From the NCBI GenBank assembly GCA_910583765.1, contig CAJTYS010000011.1:26319-90318 (forward strand): a stretch of DNA of 64,000 nt, given 5' to 3'. The notes beneath the pieces are model-generated. The model was not told the DNA's origin. It ran no database searches and saw only the letters and a program-made list of their open reading frames with translations. The position numbers and the translations under genes are program-made. Of the stretch, positions 1-8,891 are shown in pieces; within the stretch, counting starts at the first letter, position 1; each line of letters begins with the position of its first letter. The stretch comes from an uncultured Eubacteriales bacterium (GTDB lineage Bacteria > Bacillota > Clostridia > Peptostreptococcales > Anaerovoracaceae).

Positions 1-1
1 A

Positions 2-1162
2 TGGTACAAGATCAGCCCCAACAAATACCGCAAGCTCTTTCGAGAATCCTATGAAACCAACGACAGCGCGGAGCGCTTTGAAGAGCCAGTCTCCATGTCA
101 GAGATCATTCACAAGATCGAATCCATTGTCCCGAAAATAAAAGAGGATCAGGACACGAAAAAAGAGATCTTGGTGGACCTGGAAGGAGCGGCTGTCTTAG
201 AGCGCCTGGACCCTTCCTGGAAGGAACAGCTATGGTGCGGGAGCGGGAATCTCATGGAGCGCCGGAAACTCAAACAGATTGAAGAAGCGCAGAACGACAT
301 TGATTTTAAAGCCATGATCGTGGACGAACTGTTCAGCGCGGAGGTTCAGCAGACAGATGATGCGTCCATGCCGGAACTGCACGGGATTTTGAACTTCCTG
401 TTGGGCGTGTTCGCCAAGGTGTATTTGATCGTGGGGTGCGGGAAAAAGGATCAGTATGAAATCGACACCGCAGAAGAATCCCTACGGAGCTTTTTCAAGT
501 TTTACCCAAAGGGACGAGCGGCCCAGATGGAATTCAAGATCCACATGGCTGACAATGAACCGGAGACCCAGGAAAAGATCAAAAGCTTTACTTCGCTGCT
601 GGATTCCCTGGGCATCCGGCACAAGCAGCACGAACAGTACAAAAGGCCGGTGGACAAGCGGGGAAATTTTCAGACCGATTATATCACTAACATGGTGGAT
701 GGTGAGGTGAGGATTGACTGGCTTTATTCCAAGATCGGGTTTAAAAACAACCTGTACTACTTTTACTCCTTTCTTTCCCAGATGGGAGAGGCAGTCATTG
801 CCAAGGGCGAGAATTACATCATCACTCGCAAGGAAGACAACGTACAGATCTTGTTTCACAGCGGGGGCACAAAATTTCAGTACCCGCGGGAGATACAGTA
901 CAAGCTGGTGTTCAGGGGATTGTCCGGCAGCTACAAGCTGGTGCATTACATGTGGGCCTCGGAACGAGATGACATTTCGGCTTTTATCAAGAACCCCAAG
1001 GTGATCGCTCATTTGAGCGACCGAGAATATGAAATGATCGACAAAGCCTCGGTGCCCACAGTTTCCGTGGATCAGATCGAGCAGGAACCAGGGCAGGATT
1101 TTGAACTGGACATGCCCCTGGCAGCCACCACCATGCTGCTGACCCTGCTGATCAAGCTGTGA
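2..1162 (+). CDS. AraC-family regulator with degenerate GH39-like C-terminal domain (5' end outside window)
   Basis: The frame is already open at base 2, so the gene starts upstream. The first visible residues (WYKISPNKYRKLFRES) read like the end of an AraC HTH domain. The rest resembles the glycoside-hydrolase-39-like C-terminal region found on some Firmicutes AraC regulators: EILVDLEG, a helix-rich segment ending in VDELFSAE, and later KNNLYYFYSFLSQMGE. The canonical GH39 Asn-Glu catalytic pair is not evident, so this half probably senses a sugar-like or other ligand rather than hydrolysing it. A terminator follows at 1213-1246 and a catabolic operon starts 200 bp downstream, which it may control. 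AraC identity is moderately sure; the GH39 assignment is an inference from length and scattered similarity. Confidence 0.65.
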   Translation, partial: WYKISPNKYRKLFRESYETNDSAERFEEPVSMSEIIHKIESIVPKIKEDQDTKKEILVDLEGAAVLERLDPSWKEQLWCGSGNLMERRKLKQIEEAQNDIDFKAMIVDELFSAEVQQTDDASMPELHGILNFLLGVFAKVYLIVGCGKKDQYEIDTAEESLRSFFKFYPKGRAAQMEFKIHMADNEPETQEKIKSFTSLLDSLGIRHKQHEQYKRPVDKRGNFQTDYITNMVDGEVRIDWLYSKIGFKNNLYYFYSFLSQMGEAVIAKGENYIITRKEDNVQILFHSGGTKFQYPREIQYKLVFRGLSGSYKLVHYMWASERDDISAFIKNPKVIAHLSDREYEMIDKASVPTVSVDQIEQEPGQDFELDMPLAATTMLLTLLIKL

Positions 1163-1212
1163 AAACAGGAACGCCGCAGGCGAAACAACCGTTTGTTTCC
1201 ACACGAAAAAAG

Positions 1213-1246
1213 ATGCTTCTCAGGCAATGCCCGGGAAGCGTTTTTT
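1213..1246 (+). terminator. Rho-independent terminator
   Basis: GCTTCTCAGGC pairs with GCCCGGGAAGC (with wobble) around an AAT loop and is followed by six T. It closes the AraC/GH39-like gene. Confidence 0.8.
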
Positions 1247-1361
1247 CTAGGGAAAGCAAATTCACCTATGGGAAGGGCAAGATAGTGGCTTAAAAAGGGA
1301 TGCCGCGGATGTTATGCTGGATACAGGACTTATCAAAAGAACAGGAACGGAGGAAACGAAA

Positions 1362-2648
1362 ATGTCAGACAGAAAATTTGAATTGATTCCCGGCGTGGAA
1401 AGCTGCGGCGGAGAAATGAAAGTGGCTTTTCCTATTGAGGAATACAAGAACAGGCTCACCAGGATCAGGCAGATCATGGATAAAGAGAACATCGACTTTC
1501 TCTATGCCACGGCCCCGGAAAGCATGTATTATGTCAGCGGTTACGATGTGGTATGGCACAGGGTGAACTCGCCGCAGGCTTGGTACGATTCCATGGGCGC
1601 GGGGACCGCGATTCATGTGGATCACGACAAATTCATCCATTTTGATCTGCCGGATGAAGAAGGCGTGCTGAAGCTTACCAGTATTTCCACAGACACCAGA
1701 CTGATCTACGATATCCCAGCGGACATGTACGGAAAATCTTACATATGCACCACAGAAGATGAGGGATACAAAGAGATTGTTATCAAAAACTTGAAGCAAG
1801 AGGGCTGGATCAAACCAGGGATGACAGTGGGTCTGGAGTTTGGCAGCTATCGTCCCAGCTATTTGATCTTTGGCCAGTGGAAAGCTTTGTTTGAGGCAGC
1901 TGGCTGTAAGGTCGTGGACGCGACAGAAGTTATACGCCAGGCAAGGGCCGTGAAATCGCCTTTGGAAATGCAGTATATGGAAACGGCCACGCAGATCTGC
2001 AATATCGGAATGGAGGCCATTTATGAAGCTTTGGAGCCAGGCATCACGGAGCTGGAGATCGTGGCTGCCTACACCAGCGCTCAGATGCAAGCCGGGGGTG
2101 AAAGTCAGGCCATCGCCAACATGGTTCGTTCCGGCCCGTATCGCTCCTGGTGTTTCCACATCCCGGCGTCAAGGAGAAAGATCATGCTGGGCGATCCGGT
2201 GGGCGTGGATCTGGCAGGCGTGTTCAATCGGTATCATTCCAACCAGTGCCGGTATTTTTCCATTGGAGAGCCGCCAAAGGAATTTGCCGCCAAATACGCA
2301 GTGAACGAAAAGATCATCGATATGGTGAAAAACGCCATCAAGCCTAACATGCTCATGTCAGAGCTGCTGCGGGAATTGAAAAAATTCTATCAATCAGAAG
2401 GGCTTTGGGGCGAGCAATACTGGATCGGCGGTTATGAGCTGGGCATCGCCTTCCCCCCTGACTGGTGCGGCGGCTCTACGGTTTACGACATCTACTTTGA
2501 CTGTGAAGATCAAGAACAGCGCTTTGTGCCGGGCACGGTGGTGAATTTTGAGACCGGGTTTGGCTGCATCGACACGCTGATGTTCAAAGAAGATGAAGCT
2601 GTTGTTTTGGGAAAGACCACAAGAAAACTGATGGTCAAGGAGTTCTGA
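1362..2648 (+). CDS. M24-family creatinase-like hydrolase
   Basis: A 428-residue pita-bread-fold protein. The N-terminal creatinase-like domain spans roughly residues 25-185 and the M24 catalytic domain 205-425. The start was chosen because GGAGG lies 8 bases before this ATG; an upstream ATG at 1314 lacks a site. Of the five metal ligands of Xaa-Pro aminopeptidases, D283 and E397 are recognisable. The second Asp position reads SNQ (N294), and the usual GHG histidine region reads GGYELG. Loss of these ligands is typical of creatinase- and ectoine-hydrolase-type members, which cleave C-N bonds without metal. It is translationally coupled to the amidohydrolase (one base between stop and next ATG). 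The substrate is unknown. Confidence 0.8.
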   Translation: MSDRKFELIPGVESCGGEMKVAFPIEEYKNRLTRIRQIMDKENIDFLYATAPESMYYVSGYDVVWHRVNSPQAWYDSMGAGTAIHVDHDKFIHFDLPDEEGVLKLTSISTDTRLIYDIPADMYGKSYICTTEDEGYKEIVIKNLKQEGWIKPGMTVGLEFGSYRPSYLIFGQWKALFEAAGCKVVDATEVIRQARAVKSPLEMQYMETATQICNIGMEAIYEALEPGITELEIVAAYTSAQMQAGGESQAIANMVRSGPYRSWCFHIPASRRKIMLGDPVGVDLAGVFNRYHSNQCRYFSIGEPPKEFAAKYAVNEKIIDMVKNAIKPNMLMSELLRELKKFYQSEGLWGEQYWIGGYELGIAFPPDWCGGSTVYDIYFDCEDQEQRFVPGTVVNFETGFGCIDTLMFKEDEAVVLGKTTRKLMVKEF

Positions 2649-2649
2649 T

Positions 2650-4257
2650 ATGTTCGCGGATTATATCATCACATCAAACTGCGTCTTCGATTCCCGCGGT
2701 GACAGGCCCTTTCCCGGGTTTGTGGCTGTGGTGGGAGACAAGATTCTCCATGTAGGGAGAAACAGCGAAGACATGACGGCTTATCAAGGTCAGCGCACCC
2801 AGATCTTGCCTTACGGTGATCAGTTGGTGATGCCGGGAATCGGAGAAAGCCACGCCCATGTTTTTTACGGGGCCTTAGAACTGGCGGGCGCGAATGTGGC
2901 GGAATCTCGTTCAGAAGAAGAGGCCGCAGGGATGATCTTTGACCACGAGAAGGGAAAGGACAATGATTGGGTCATTGCCTTTGGATGGAACCATGAGTAC
3001 TGGCAAAAGAAACAGCTGCCTACAAAAGCTTCCCTGGACAAACTGTTTCCCCATCAGCCGGTAGTAGTGATCAACGAGGAGCTTCACGGCGCGTGGGTCA
3101 ACACAAAGGCTTTGGAACTATGCGGGATTCGCGGGGACACGATGATCCCAGAGGGCATGGGGATGATTCAAAAGGACGCTGCTGGTCAGCCTACCGGATA
3201 TCTGCTGGAGACGCGCGCCATGAAGCTGGTGCTGGATCAGGCTTTTGCCATGTCCCAAGAGAAAAAGAGCCGCTTACTGGAAGCATATTTCAAGACCACC
3301 GCCAGCTTGGGGATCACATCTCTCAGCAATCTGCAGATCCATGAGATTCTCATGGAAGAGGTCTTTGCGCGGCTGGAACAGCAAGGCAGGCTGAAAGTCC
3401 GCATGTCCCTCCTTGCTTCTGTGAACACCCCTATGGAAAAGCTGCTGGCCATGAAAGAAAAATATCAAAGCCACATGCTGAAGTTCGGTGGAGTCAAAGG
3501 ATTTGTGGACGGAACGCCTATGGGGTACACGGGCGCTTTGATCGAAGCATACAGCGCTCGCCCAGGATTTTTCGGAGAAAAATATTTATCCGTGGAAACC
3601 TTTGGGAGCCAGGCAAGATGTTTTGAAGAAAATGGAATCAGGATGCGGCTTCACGCCTGCGGAGACGGGGCTGTACGGGAAGCCCTGGATATCTTTGAGG
3701 ACTGCCGCGGGGCTGACGGCAGAGAGCCTTTGCGCCACACCATCGAGCATTTTGAAGTGGTCCATCCTGACGATATGGGCAGAGCGGGAGCCCTGGGCGT
3801 GGTGGCCTCTGTTCAGCCGGATCACATGTGGGCGCCGGTCTTCGAGGAACATCCCTTTCACAAGATTCTGGGGCCAGAGCGATGCCAGCATGTGTACCCG
3901 TTCAAGAGCATGGCGGACAAAGGGGCTGTCCTTGCTTTTGGCAGCGACCATCCGATCGCGGAACTGAATCCCATGCGGGGCATTTACCGGGCGGTCACTC
4001 GGCTTTCGGAAGACAAGCTCCCAGAGGGGGGCTGGTGTCCTGATGAAAAGCTGAGCCTTGCTGATTCTTTGAAAGCTTATACCATAGGTTCTGCTTACCA
4101 AATGTGGAATGAAGAGGTGACGGGAACCTTGGAGAAAGGCAAATTCGCAGATATCATTGTCTTGGATCGGAATTTGTTTGACGCGGATCCCGAAGAAATT
4201 CTGGAGACAACTGTGGTCATGACCATGCTGGGCGGCAAGATCATTCATCGGGCTTGA
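2650..4257 (+). CDS. YtcJ-like metal-dependent amidohydrolase
   Basis: A 535-residue member of the amidohydrolase superfamily (COG1574, YtcJ/exoenzyme-type). The N-terminal beta-sandwich is followed by the HxH metal motif in PGIGESHAHVF (H68, H70). Later metal and substrate residues lie in RLHACGDGAV, RHTIEHFEVV and FGSDHPIAELNP, and the C-terminus returns to the small beta domain (GKFADIIVLD). The Shine-Dalgarno AAGGAG sits inside the end of the M24 gene, so the two are coupled. Members hydrolyse amide, formamide or cyclic C-N bonds. With the creatinase-like neighbour and a following antiporter it suggests stepwise degradation of a small nitrogenous compound. Function class is sure, substrate not. 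Confidence 0.85.
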   Translation: MFADYIITSNCVFDSRGDRPFPGFVAVVGDKILHVGRNSEDMTAYQGQRTQILPYGDQLVMPGIGESHAHVFYGALELAGANVAESRSEEEAAGMIFDHEKGKDNDWVIAFGWNHEYWQKKQLPTKASLDKLFPHQPVVVINEELHGAWVNTKALELCGIRGDTMIPEGMGMIQKDAAGQPTGYLLETRAMKLVLDQAFAMSQEKKSRLLEAYFKTTASLGITSLSNLQIHEILMEEVFARLEQQGRLKVRMSLLASVNTPMEKLLAMKEKYQSHMLKFGGVKGFVDGTPMGYTGALIEAYSARPGFFGEKYLSVETFGSQARCFEENGIRMRLHACGDGAVREALDIFEDCRGADGREPLRHTIEHFEVVHPDDMGRAGALGVVASVQPDHMWAPVFEEHPFHKILGPERCQHVYPFKSMADKGAVLAFGSDHPIAELNPMRGIYRAVTRLSEDKLPEGGWCPDEKLSLADSLKAYTIGSAYQMWNEEVTGTLEKGKFADIIVLDRNLFDADPEEILETTVVMTMLGGKIIHRA

Positions 4258-4324
4258 TCCCTTAGATCAGGCCTGCGGGATTGTTTATATGAAACTCTGC
4301 ACGGATAGATTAGGAGGTGAAAAG

Positions 4325-5695
4325 ATGGATTATGGAATCTTATGCTTGCTGCCTGTGGCTGTGATGCTGGCAGTGGCGGTCATAACCAGAAAATGCATTT
4401 CATCCATGGTGATCGCGATTTTAGTGGGGTGCGTCATCATCGGCGGCACAGGCTGGTTCACGACTTTTATTGATCAAGTTTACACGACAGGGTGCAATGA
4501 AGACACGGTGTGGATCGTCTGCCTCATGTGCACGGTGGGCGTGCTTGTAGCATTGTTTCAGGCATCTGGCGGTTCTCATGTGTTAGTCAAGATCGTAGAG
4601 AAAAAAGTGAAAAGCGAGAGGAATCTGTATCTGTGGTCTTGGCTGCTGTCAACTTTGCTGTTCATTGATGACATGATGCGTTCTTCGGTCATTGGGCAAA
4701 TGACGCCGCTCTTTGACAGATTCAAAGTGCCAAGAGCATCCGTGGCTTATTATATCGATTCTACCAGCACCACTGTCACGTCCCTGGTGCCTCTGACCAA
4801 CTGGGCCGTGTTTTTCCAGGGTGTGTTCGCGGGGTTCGTGGAGCTGGAATATCTGGGAAGCGGCTTTGATATTTATGTGAAGACCATACCTTTCAATTTT
4901 TACGCCATCGCTGCTCTGCTGGTGTGTTTTGGATTCACCATGGGCTGGGTGCCAAAGCTGGGCGGCATGAAAAAGGCCTATGAGCGAGTTCAGGTCACTG
5001 GGGAGCTTTACAGTAAAGAAAGCATTCCTTTGAATCCAGAGACAAAACCAGACACAGAGGAAAAGGATCCAAAAGCTCCCGTTCGTTTAGGCGTGTTTAT
5101 CGCGGGAATCGTGATTTTGACGGTTTCCATCATGGTGACTGGCGATGTGCTGTCCGGCTTTTTTATCGGGATCTTTTCCATGGTGGGACTGCTGTTCGTG
5201 ACCAGGCTCTGCACTTGGAAGGAGATCATGACAGCGGCCATTGAGGGAGAGGCCAGGATCATACAGATGCCGCTGATTTCCTTCTTTGTCTATATGTTTA
5301 AAGATATTGTCACCACCTTGAAAGTGCCGGAGTATGTGATTTCCATTTGTGAAGATTTCTTGTCCCCGACCTTTTTCCCGCTGGTCACGTTTATTGCCTG
5401 TGCGCTGCTGACCTTTTGCTCTGGCAGCACATGGGGCGTGACCGTGGTCTATGCGCTGGTGGCAGTGCCCCTTTCCGTTTCCATTGGGGCGGATCCAGTG
5501 GTGGTGCTGGCGGCGATCTTGTCGGGTGAAGCCTTTGGCGCTCATATCTGTTTTTACTGTGATTATACGGTGTTCGCTTCCGCCATGGCTAAGATCGACA
5601 ATATCGAGCACGCTTTTACGCAGGTGCCTTATGGGTTGATCGGCGGCGTGCTGGCGGCTCTGGGATTTCTGGTCACAGGGATCGTCATGGCATAA
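4325..5695 (+). CDS. NhaC-family Na+/H+ antiporter-type transporter
   Basis: A 456-residue polytopic membrane protein with the NhaC-family pattern of repeated hydrophobic segments. It has the polar intramembrane stretches LLFIDDMMRSSVIG and CSGSTWGVTVVYALV, plus EAFGAHICFYCDYTVF near the end. The start was chosen for a perfect AGGAGGTG 5 bases upstream. It lies 68 bp after the amidohydrolase on the same strand with no terminator between, so it is likely in the same operon. NhaC relatives may exchange Na+ and H+ or organic ions (MleN exchanges malate and lactate), so import of the operon's substrate or export of its product is plausible. That last point is inference. Confidence 0.8.
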   Translation: MDYGILCLLPVAVMLAVAVITRKCISSMVIAILVGCVIIGGTGWFTTFIDQVYTTGCNEDTVWIVCLMCTVGVLVALFQASGGSHVLVKIVEKKVKSERNLYLWSWLLSTLLFIDDMMRSSVIGQMTPLFDRFKVPRASVAYYIDSTSTTVTSLVPLTNWAVFFQGVFAGFVELEYLGSGFDIYVKTIPFNFYAIAALLVCFGFTMGWVPKLGGMKKAYERVQVTGELYSKESIPLNPETKPDTEEKDPKAPVRLGVFIAGIVILTVSIMVTGDVLSGFFIGIFSMVGLLFVTRLCTWKEIMTAAIEGEARIIQMPLISFFVYMFKDIVTTLKVPEYVISICEDFLSPTFFPLVTFIACALLTFCSGSTWGVTVVYALVAVPLSVSIGADPVVVLAAILSGEAFGAHICFYCDYTVFASAMAKIDNIEHAFTQVPYGLIGGVLAALGFLVTGIVMA

Positions 5696-5743
5696 GAGTG
5701 GATAAGAAAAAACCCAGGAGCGCTGATGGGGGATGATTGAAAG

Positions 5744-5788
5744 AGGCTGCCGTGTTCGGGATTCATGTTCCGACTGCGGCGGCCTTTT
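5744..5788 (+). terminator. Rho-independent terminator after the amidohydrolase operon
   Basis: AGGCTGCCG and CGGCGGCCT form a 9-bp stem (one G-U pair), with inner TTCGG/CCGA pairing, followed by TTTT. Apart from this hairpin the interval 5696-5969 shows no gene. Confidence 0.75.
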
Positions 5789-5969
5789 CGTGTTCGCGGG
5801 ATCTTTGCCTTTGGCTGGATCAGTCAGTCCGCAGGGAGAAATCTGGGAGAAAACACATAACGGGCATTGCTGTTTCTTATGACTCTGAACTTTTTTCTAT
5901 TTTCTTTTTCCAATGTCTCTGATAAAATAGATGTATTGAAACACTGAAAGGTCATGGAGGTATTGGATC

Positions 5970-6725
5970 ATGGAATTCGTGAAATTGACACATGACAATC
6001 TGGAGCAGGAACACATCTGCTGTGCGATTTCAAATAAAAAAGACGTTCAGGTCATATCAAAGAAGAATTGGCTAAAAGAAAGACTAGATGAAGGGCTGGT
6101 GTTCTTAAAATGTGATGTCCGCGGCAAATGCTTCATCGAGTACATTCCTGCTGAATACGCATGGATACCGATGGAGGCAAAAGACTATATGTACATTGAT
6201 TGCCTTTGGGTATCCGGGCAATTTAAAGGCCATGGCTACTCGAACCTGCTATTGGATCAGTGCGTGGAAGACAGTAAAAAGAAGGGAAAGAAAGGGCTTG
6301 TCGCGCTATCTTCAAAAAAGAAGATGGGCTTTCTCTCGGATCCCAAATATCTGAAATATAAAGGGTTTGAAACTGTGGATACGGCAGATCCTTATTTTGA
6401 GTTGATGTTCCTTCCTTTTTCTGAGAACGCAGAGAAGCCTTGCTTCAAAAATACGGTGTGTGAGCATGAAAACATGCCCAAAGGGTTCGCTTTATATTAT
6501 ACGAGCCAATGTCCTTTCACAGCCAAGTATGTGCCATTGCTGGAAAACATGGCAGAAACGCGGGGGATCGATTTTCAGGTGACCCATATTCAGTCAAGGG
6601 AAGATGCGCAAAACGCGCCTACCCCATTTACCACTTTTTCTCTTTTTTACAATGGGGAATGGGTGACCCATGAAATATTATCAGAAAAGAAATTTGAAAA
6701 GATTCTGGCAGGCAGGGGGTTGTAG
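5970..6725 (+). CDS. YoaP-like N-acetyltransferase
   Basis: 251 residues. The N-terminal half is a GNAT fold, with the acetyl-CoA loop region YIDCLWVSGQFKGHGYSNLL at about 72-91. The C-terminal part (from about 175: ALYYTSQCPFTAKYVPLLEN) matches the YoaP-like domain, a thioredoxin-like extension ending in a short FYNGEWVTHEIL segment. GGAGG sits 9 bases before the ATG. It appears monocistronic. YoaP of Bacillus subtilis has the same two-part layout, but its acceptor is not established, so only the family is called. The CPFT motif recalls a thioredoxin-like active site with a single Cys. Confidence 0.8.
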   Translation: MEFVKLTHDNLEQEHICCAISNKKDVQVISKKNWLKERLDEGLVFLKCDVRGKCFIEYIPAEYAWIPMEAKDYMYIDCLWVSGQFKGHGYSNLLLDQCVEDSKKKGKKGLVALSSKKKMGFLSDPKYLKYKGFETVDTADPYFELMFLPFSENAEKPCFKNTVCEHENMPKGFALYYTSQCPFTAKYVPLLENMAETRGIDFQVTHIQSREDAQNAPTPFTTFSLFYNGEWVTHEILSEKKFEKILAGRGL

Positions 6726-6927
6726 ATTTTGAAAGATGCGGAAAGGCGTAATCAGGATAAACGACACAAAACTTTAGTTTTAGGGGGCGAATCATTTCAG
6801 AATTTCCATTATTTCAAAGAATAATTAGCGGACTTTTGCGGAAAAAATCATTATTGAGACATGATGTACGAAGGGAGAATCTGCTGGTGAAGTTTAGGGA
6901 ATGAAGAGAATCATAGGGGGCAAATCT

Positions 6928-8280
6928 ATGCAAGAAAGTCAAAATATTGAATGGAAAGAGTCATGGCGTGACGAATATTTGAAATGGATCTGTGGCTTTG
7001 CGAACGCACAAGGTGGAAGATTATACATTGGTAAAAACGATAATGGGACAGTTGTTGGTGTGATTGACAGTAAAAAGCTATTGGAGGATATCCCTAATAA
7101 AATACAAATGATGTTAGGAATCGTAGCGGATGTTAATTTGCTTTCTGAGGATGGCGGCGACTATATTGAAATCATAGTAAATCCAAGCAATTTCCCTGTC
7201 AATTACAAGGGGGAATATCATTATCGATCAGGAAGCACGAAGCAGCATCTCAGGGGCATTGCCCTGACAAATTTTCTTGCGTCAAAAACTGGAATAAGAT
7301 GGGAGGATGTCCCAGTGATTGGCGTGAGTGTTGAAGACCTAGATAAGGATAGTTTTGATATTTTTAGGCGTGAAGCGCTTCGCAGCAAAAGAATGACAAA
7401 GGCTGATTTAAAGATGAGCAATGAAGAACTGCTTGACAGCCTTGGTCTGATTACAGAAAATGGTTTGAAGCGAGCGGCAATTTTATTGTTTCATAGAAAT
7501 CCAGAAAATTGGATCCCTGGCTGCTATACAAAGATTGGAAAATTTGGGATCGGGTCAGATTTGCAATATCAAGATGAAGTCCATGGTTCCTTATTTTTAC
7601 AAGCTGATCGGGTCATTGAATTGATTTATCTGAAATATTTAAAAGCACCGATTACTTATGACAATATGACCAGGGTGGAAACTTATCCTTTCCCAAAAGA
7701 TGCAGTCAGGGAGGCTTTCTATAACGCACTGATTCACTCATGTTGGTCAAGCGGCATACCTATTCAAATTCGGATTGAGGATGATGCCATGTATCTTAGC
7801 AATGATTGTGTGTTCCCTTCTGATTGGACAGCCGAAACATTGATGCGAAGGCATCGTTCACGGCCATATAATCCTCGTATCGCCAATGCTTTTTTCCGGG
7901 CGGGCTATGTAGAAAGTTGGGGTCGTGGGATCCAGAAAATATGCGAGAGCTGTGAAGCTTACGGAACTGATCCACCAAAATATATGGTGCATTCTGAAGA
8001 TATCATGGTGAAATTGACGGCTTTGTCCAATATCCAAACAATAGATTTTAAAAATTCAAATGTCACAAAGGATGTCACAAAAGATGTCGCAAAGGATGTC
8101 ACAATAGAGTCATTGATCTTAAGTCTGATCAAAGCCAATGGGTCCATAACGACTGCGGAAATGGCTGAGCAACTGGATGTGAACATGAGAACGATACAAA
8201 GGCATTTGAGTAGTTTGAAGAAAAAAGACATCATTATGCGGAAAGGCGGAAAGAGATTTGGGTTTTGGGAGATCAAATAG
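6928..8280 (+). CDS. AlbA_2/ATPase-type transcriptional regulator with repeat linker
   Basis: 450 residues in three parts. An N-terminal Schlafen/AlbA_2 domain (ESQNIEWKESW, then FANAQGGRLYIGKNDNG) is followed by a middle HATPase-like domain (VREAFYNALIHSCW, FFRAGYVESWGRGIQKI). The C-terminal winged helix reads GSITTAEMAEQLDVNMRTIQRHL. Between middle and winged helix lies a DVTK repeat encoded by four 12-bp units at 8059-8106. The start is the second ATG, because AGGGGG lies 7 bases upstream. Such proteins (COG2865) are annotated as putative DNA-binding or ATP-binding regulators; their targets are unknown. The region is AT-richer than neighbouring core genes. Two relatives occur in this window (43015-43416 and 47825-49273). 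Confidence 0.8.
   Translation: MQESQNIEWKESWRDEYLKWICGFANAQGGRLYIGKNDNGTVVGVIDSKKLLEDIPNKIQMMLGIVADVNLLSEDGGDYIEIIVNPSNFPVNYKGEYHYRSGSTKQHLRGIALTNFLASKTGIRWEDVPVIGVSVEDLDKDSFDIFRREALRSKRMTKADLKMSNEELLDSLGLITENGLKRAAILLFHRNPENWIPGCYTKIGKFGIGSDLQYQDEVHGSLFLQADRVIELIYLKYLKAPITYDNMTRVETYPFPKDAVREAFYNALIHSCWSSGIPIQIRIEDDAMYLSNDCVFPSDWTAETLMRRHRSRPYNPRIANAFFRAGYVESWGRGIQKICESCEAYGTDPPKYMVHSEDIMVKLTALSNIQTIDFKNSNVTKDVTKDVAKDVTIESLILSLIKANGSITTAEMAEQLDVNMRTIQRHLSSLKKKDIIMRKGGKRFGFWEIK
8059..8106 (+). repeat. 12-bp tandem repeat, four units, inside coding region
   Basis: Units are aATGTCACAAAG, GATGTCACAAAA, GATGTCGCAAAG and GATGTCACAATA. They encode NVTK-DVTK-DVAK-DVTI in the linker before the winged helix. 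The unit is a multiple of three, so copy-number change keeps the frame. Confidence 0.9.
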
Positions 8281-8318
8281 TCCAAGTCAAGAGGCCTTTT
8301 GAGAAGGAGAACGAAAAC

Positions 8319-8816
8319 ATGGTGATCAATGAATTTCCCCAAAAGACGATAGAATTGGAAAGGGCAGAGAACGCTAGCGCAGTAGCGGTGATCGTAAAGA
8401 AAACCATAGAAGCGGTGTATCCGCGTTACTATCCGGCTGGCGCAGTGAAATTTTTTCTGGATCTGCACGCTGAAAACCGGATCAAAGAAGCACTTTCAAA
8501 AGAAGAAATCTACCTGGCAACGCATCAGGGAGTCATAGTGGGAACAGGGAGCATACGCAGGAATGAAATCTGCCGGCTGTTTGTTTTGCCAAAATATCAG
8601 AACAAAGGTTACGGGAGTCAGCTGATGGACTTGCTGGAAGAAAAGATTTTTCAAAAATATGAAACGATTCATGTGGATGCGTCCTTTCCAGCGGAGGGCA
8701 TGTATTTGAAGCGGGGATATTCATTTTCGTCCTATGAACGGATCGAGACGGAAAACGGTGATTTTCTTTGCTATCACATTATGGAAAAAGGAAAGCCGCA
8801 GCATTACATGGTATAA
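8319..8816 (+). CDS. GNAT-family N-acetyltransferase
   Basis: 165 residues. The acetyl-CoA-binding motif ICRLFVLPKYQNKGYGSQLM (about 85-104) is clear, followed by the typical LYV-like end segment YLKRGYSF. The start was chosen for AAGGAG 9 bases before this ATG; an earlier in-frame ATG at 8265 lies inside the preceding gene. It follows the AlbA_2-type regulator by 38 bp on the same strand and may be cotranscribed. The acceptor substrate cannot be told from sequence. Confidence 0.85.
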   Translation: MVINEFPQKTIELERAENASAVAVIVKKTIEAVYPRYYPAGAVKFFLDLHAENRIKEALSKEEIYLATHQGVIVGTGSIRRNEICRLFVLPKYQNKGYGSQLMDLLEEKIFQKYETIHVDASFPAEGMYLKRGYSFSSYERIETENGDFLCYHIMEKGKPQHYMV

Positions 8817-8891
8817 TGAAGGCAGGCAATTGACATGGTGTTGCTGTTGTTAGCCATAGTTTGCATAATCAGAGATGATTGGAGGAGGACA

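Noticed and set aside
482..1204. 240-codon minus-strand frame opposite the AraC/GH39-like gene
   Set aside because: A shadow of the plus-strand gene: no ribosome site, no recognisable motif, and the plus frame has domain similarity.
5737..5922. 61-codon open frame after the NhaC gene
   Set aside because: No ribosome site, it covers the terminator hairpin, and the residue content is not protein-like.
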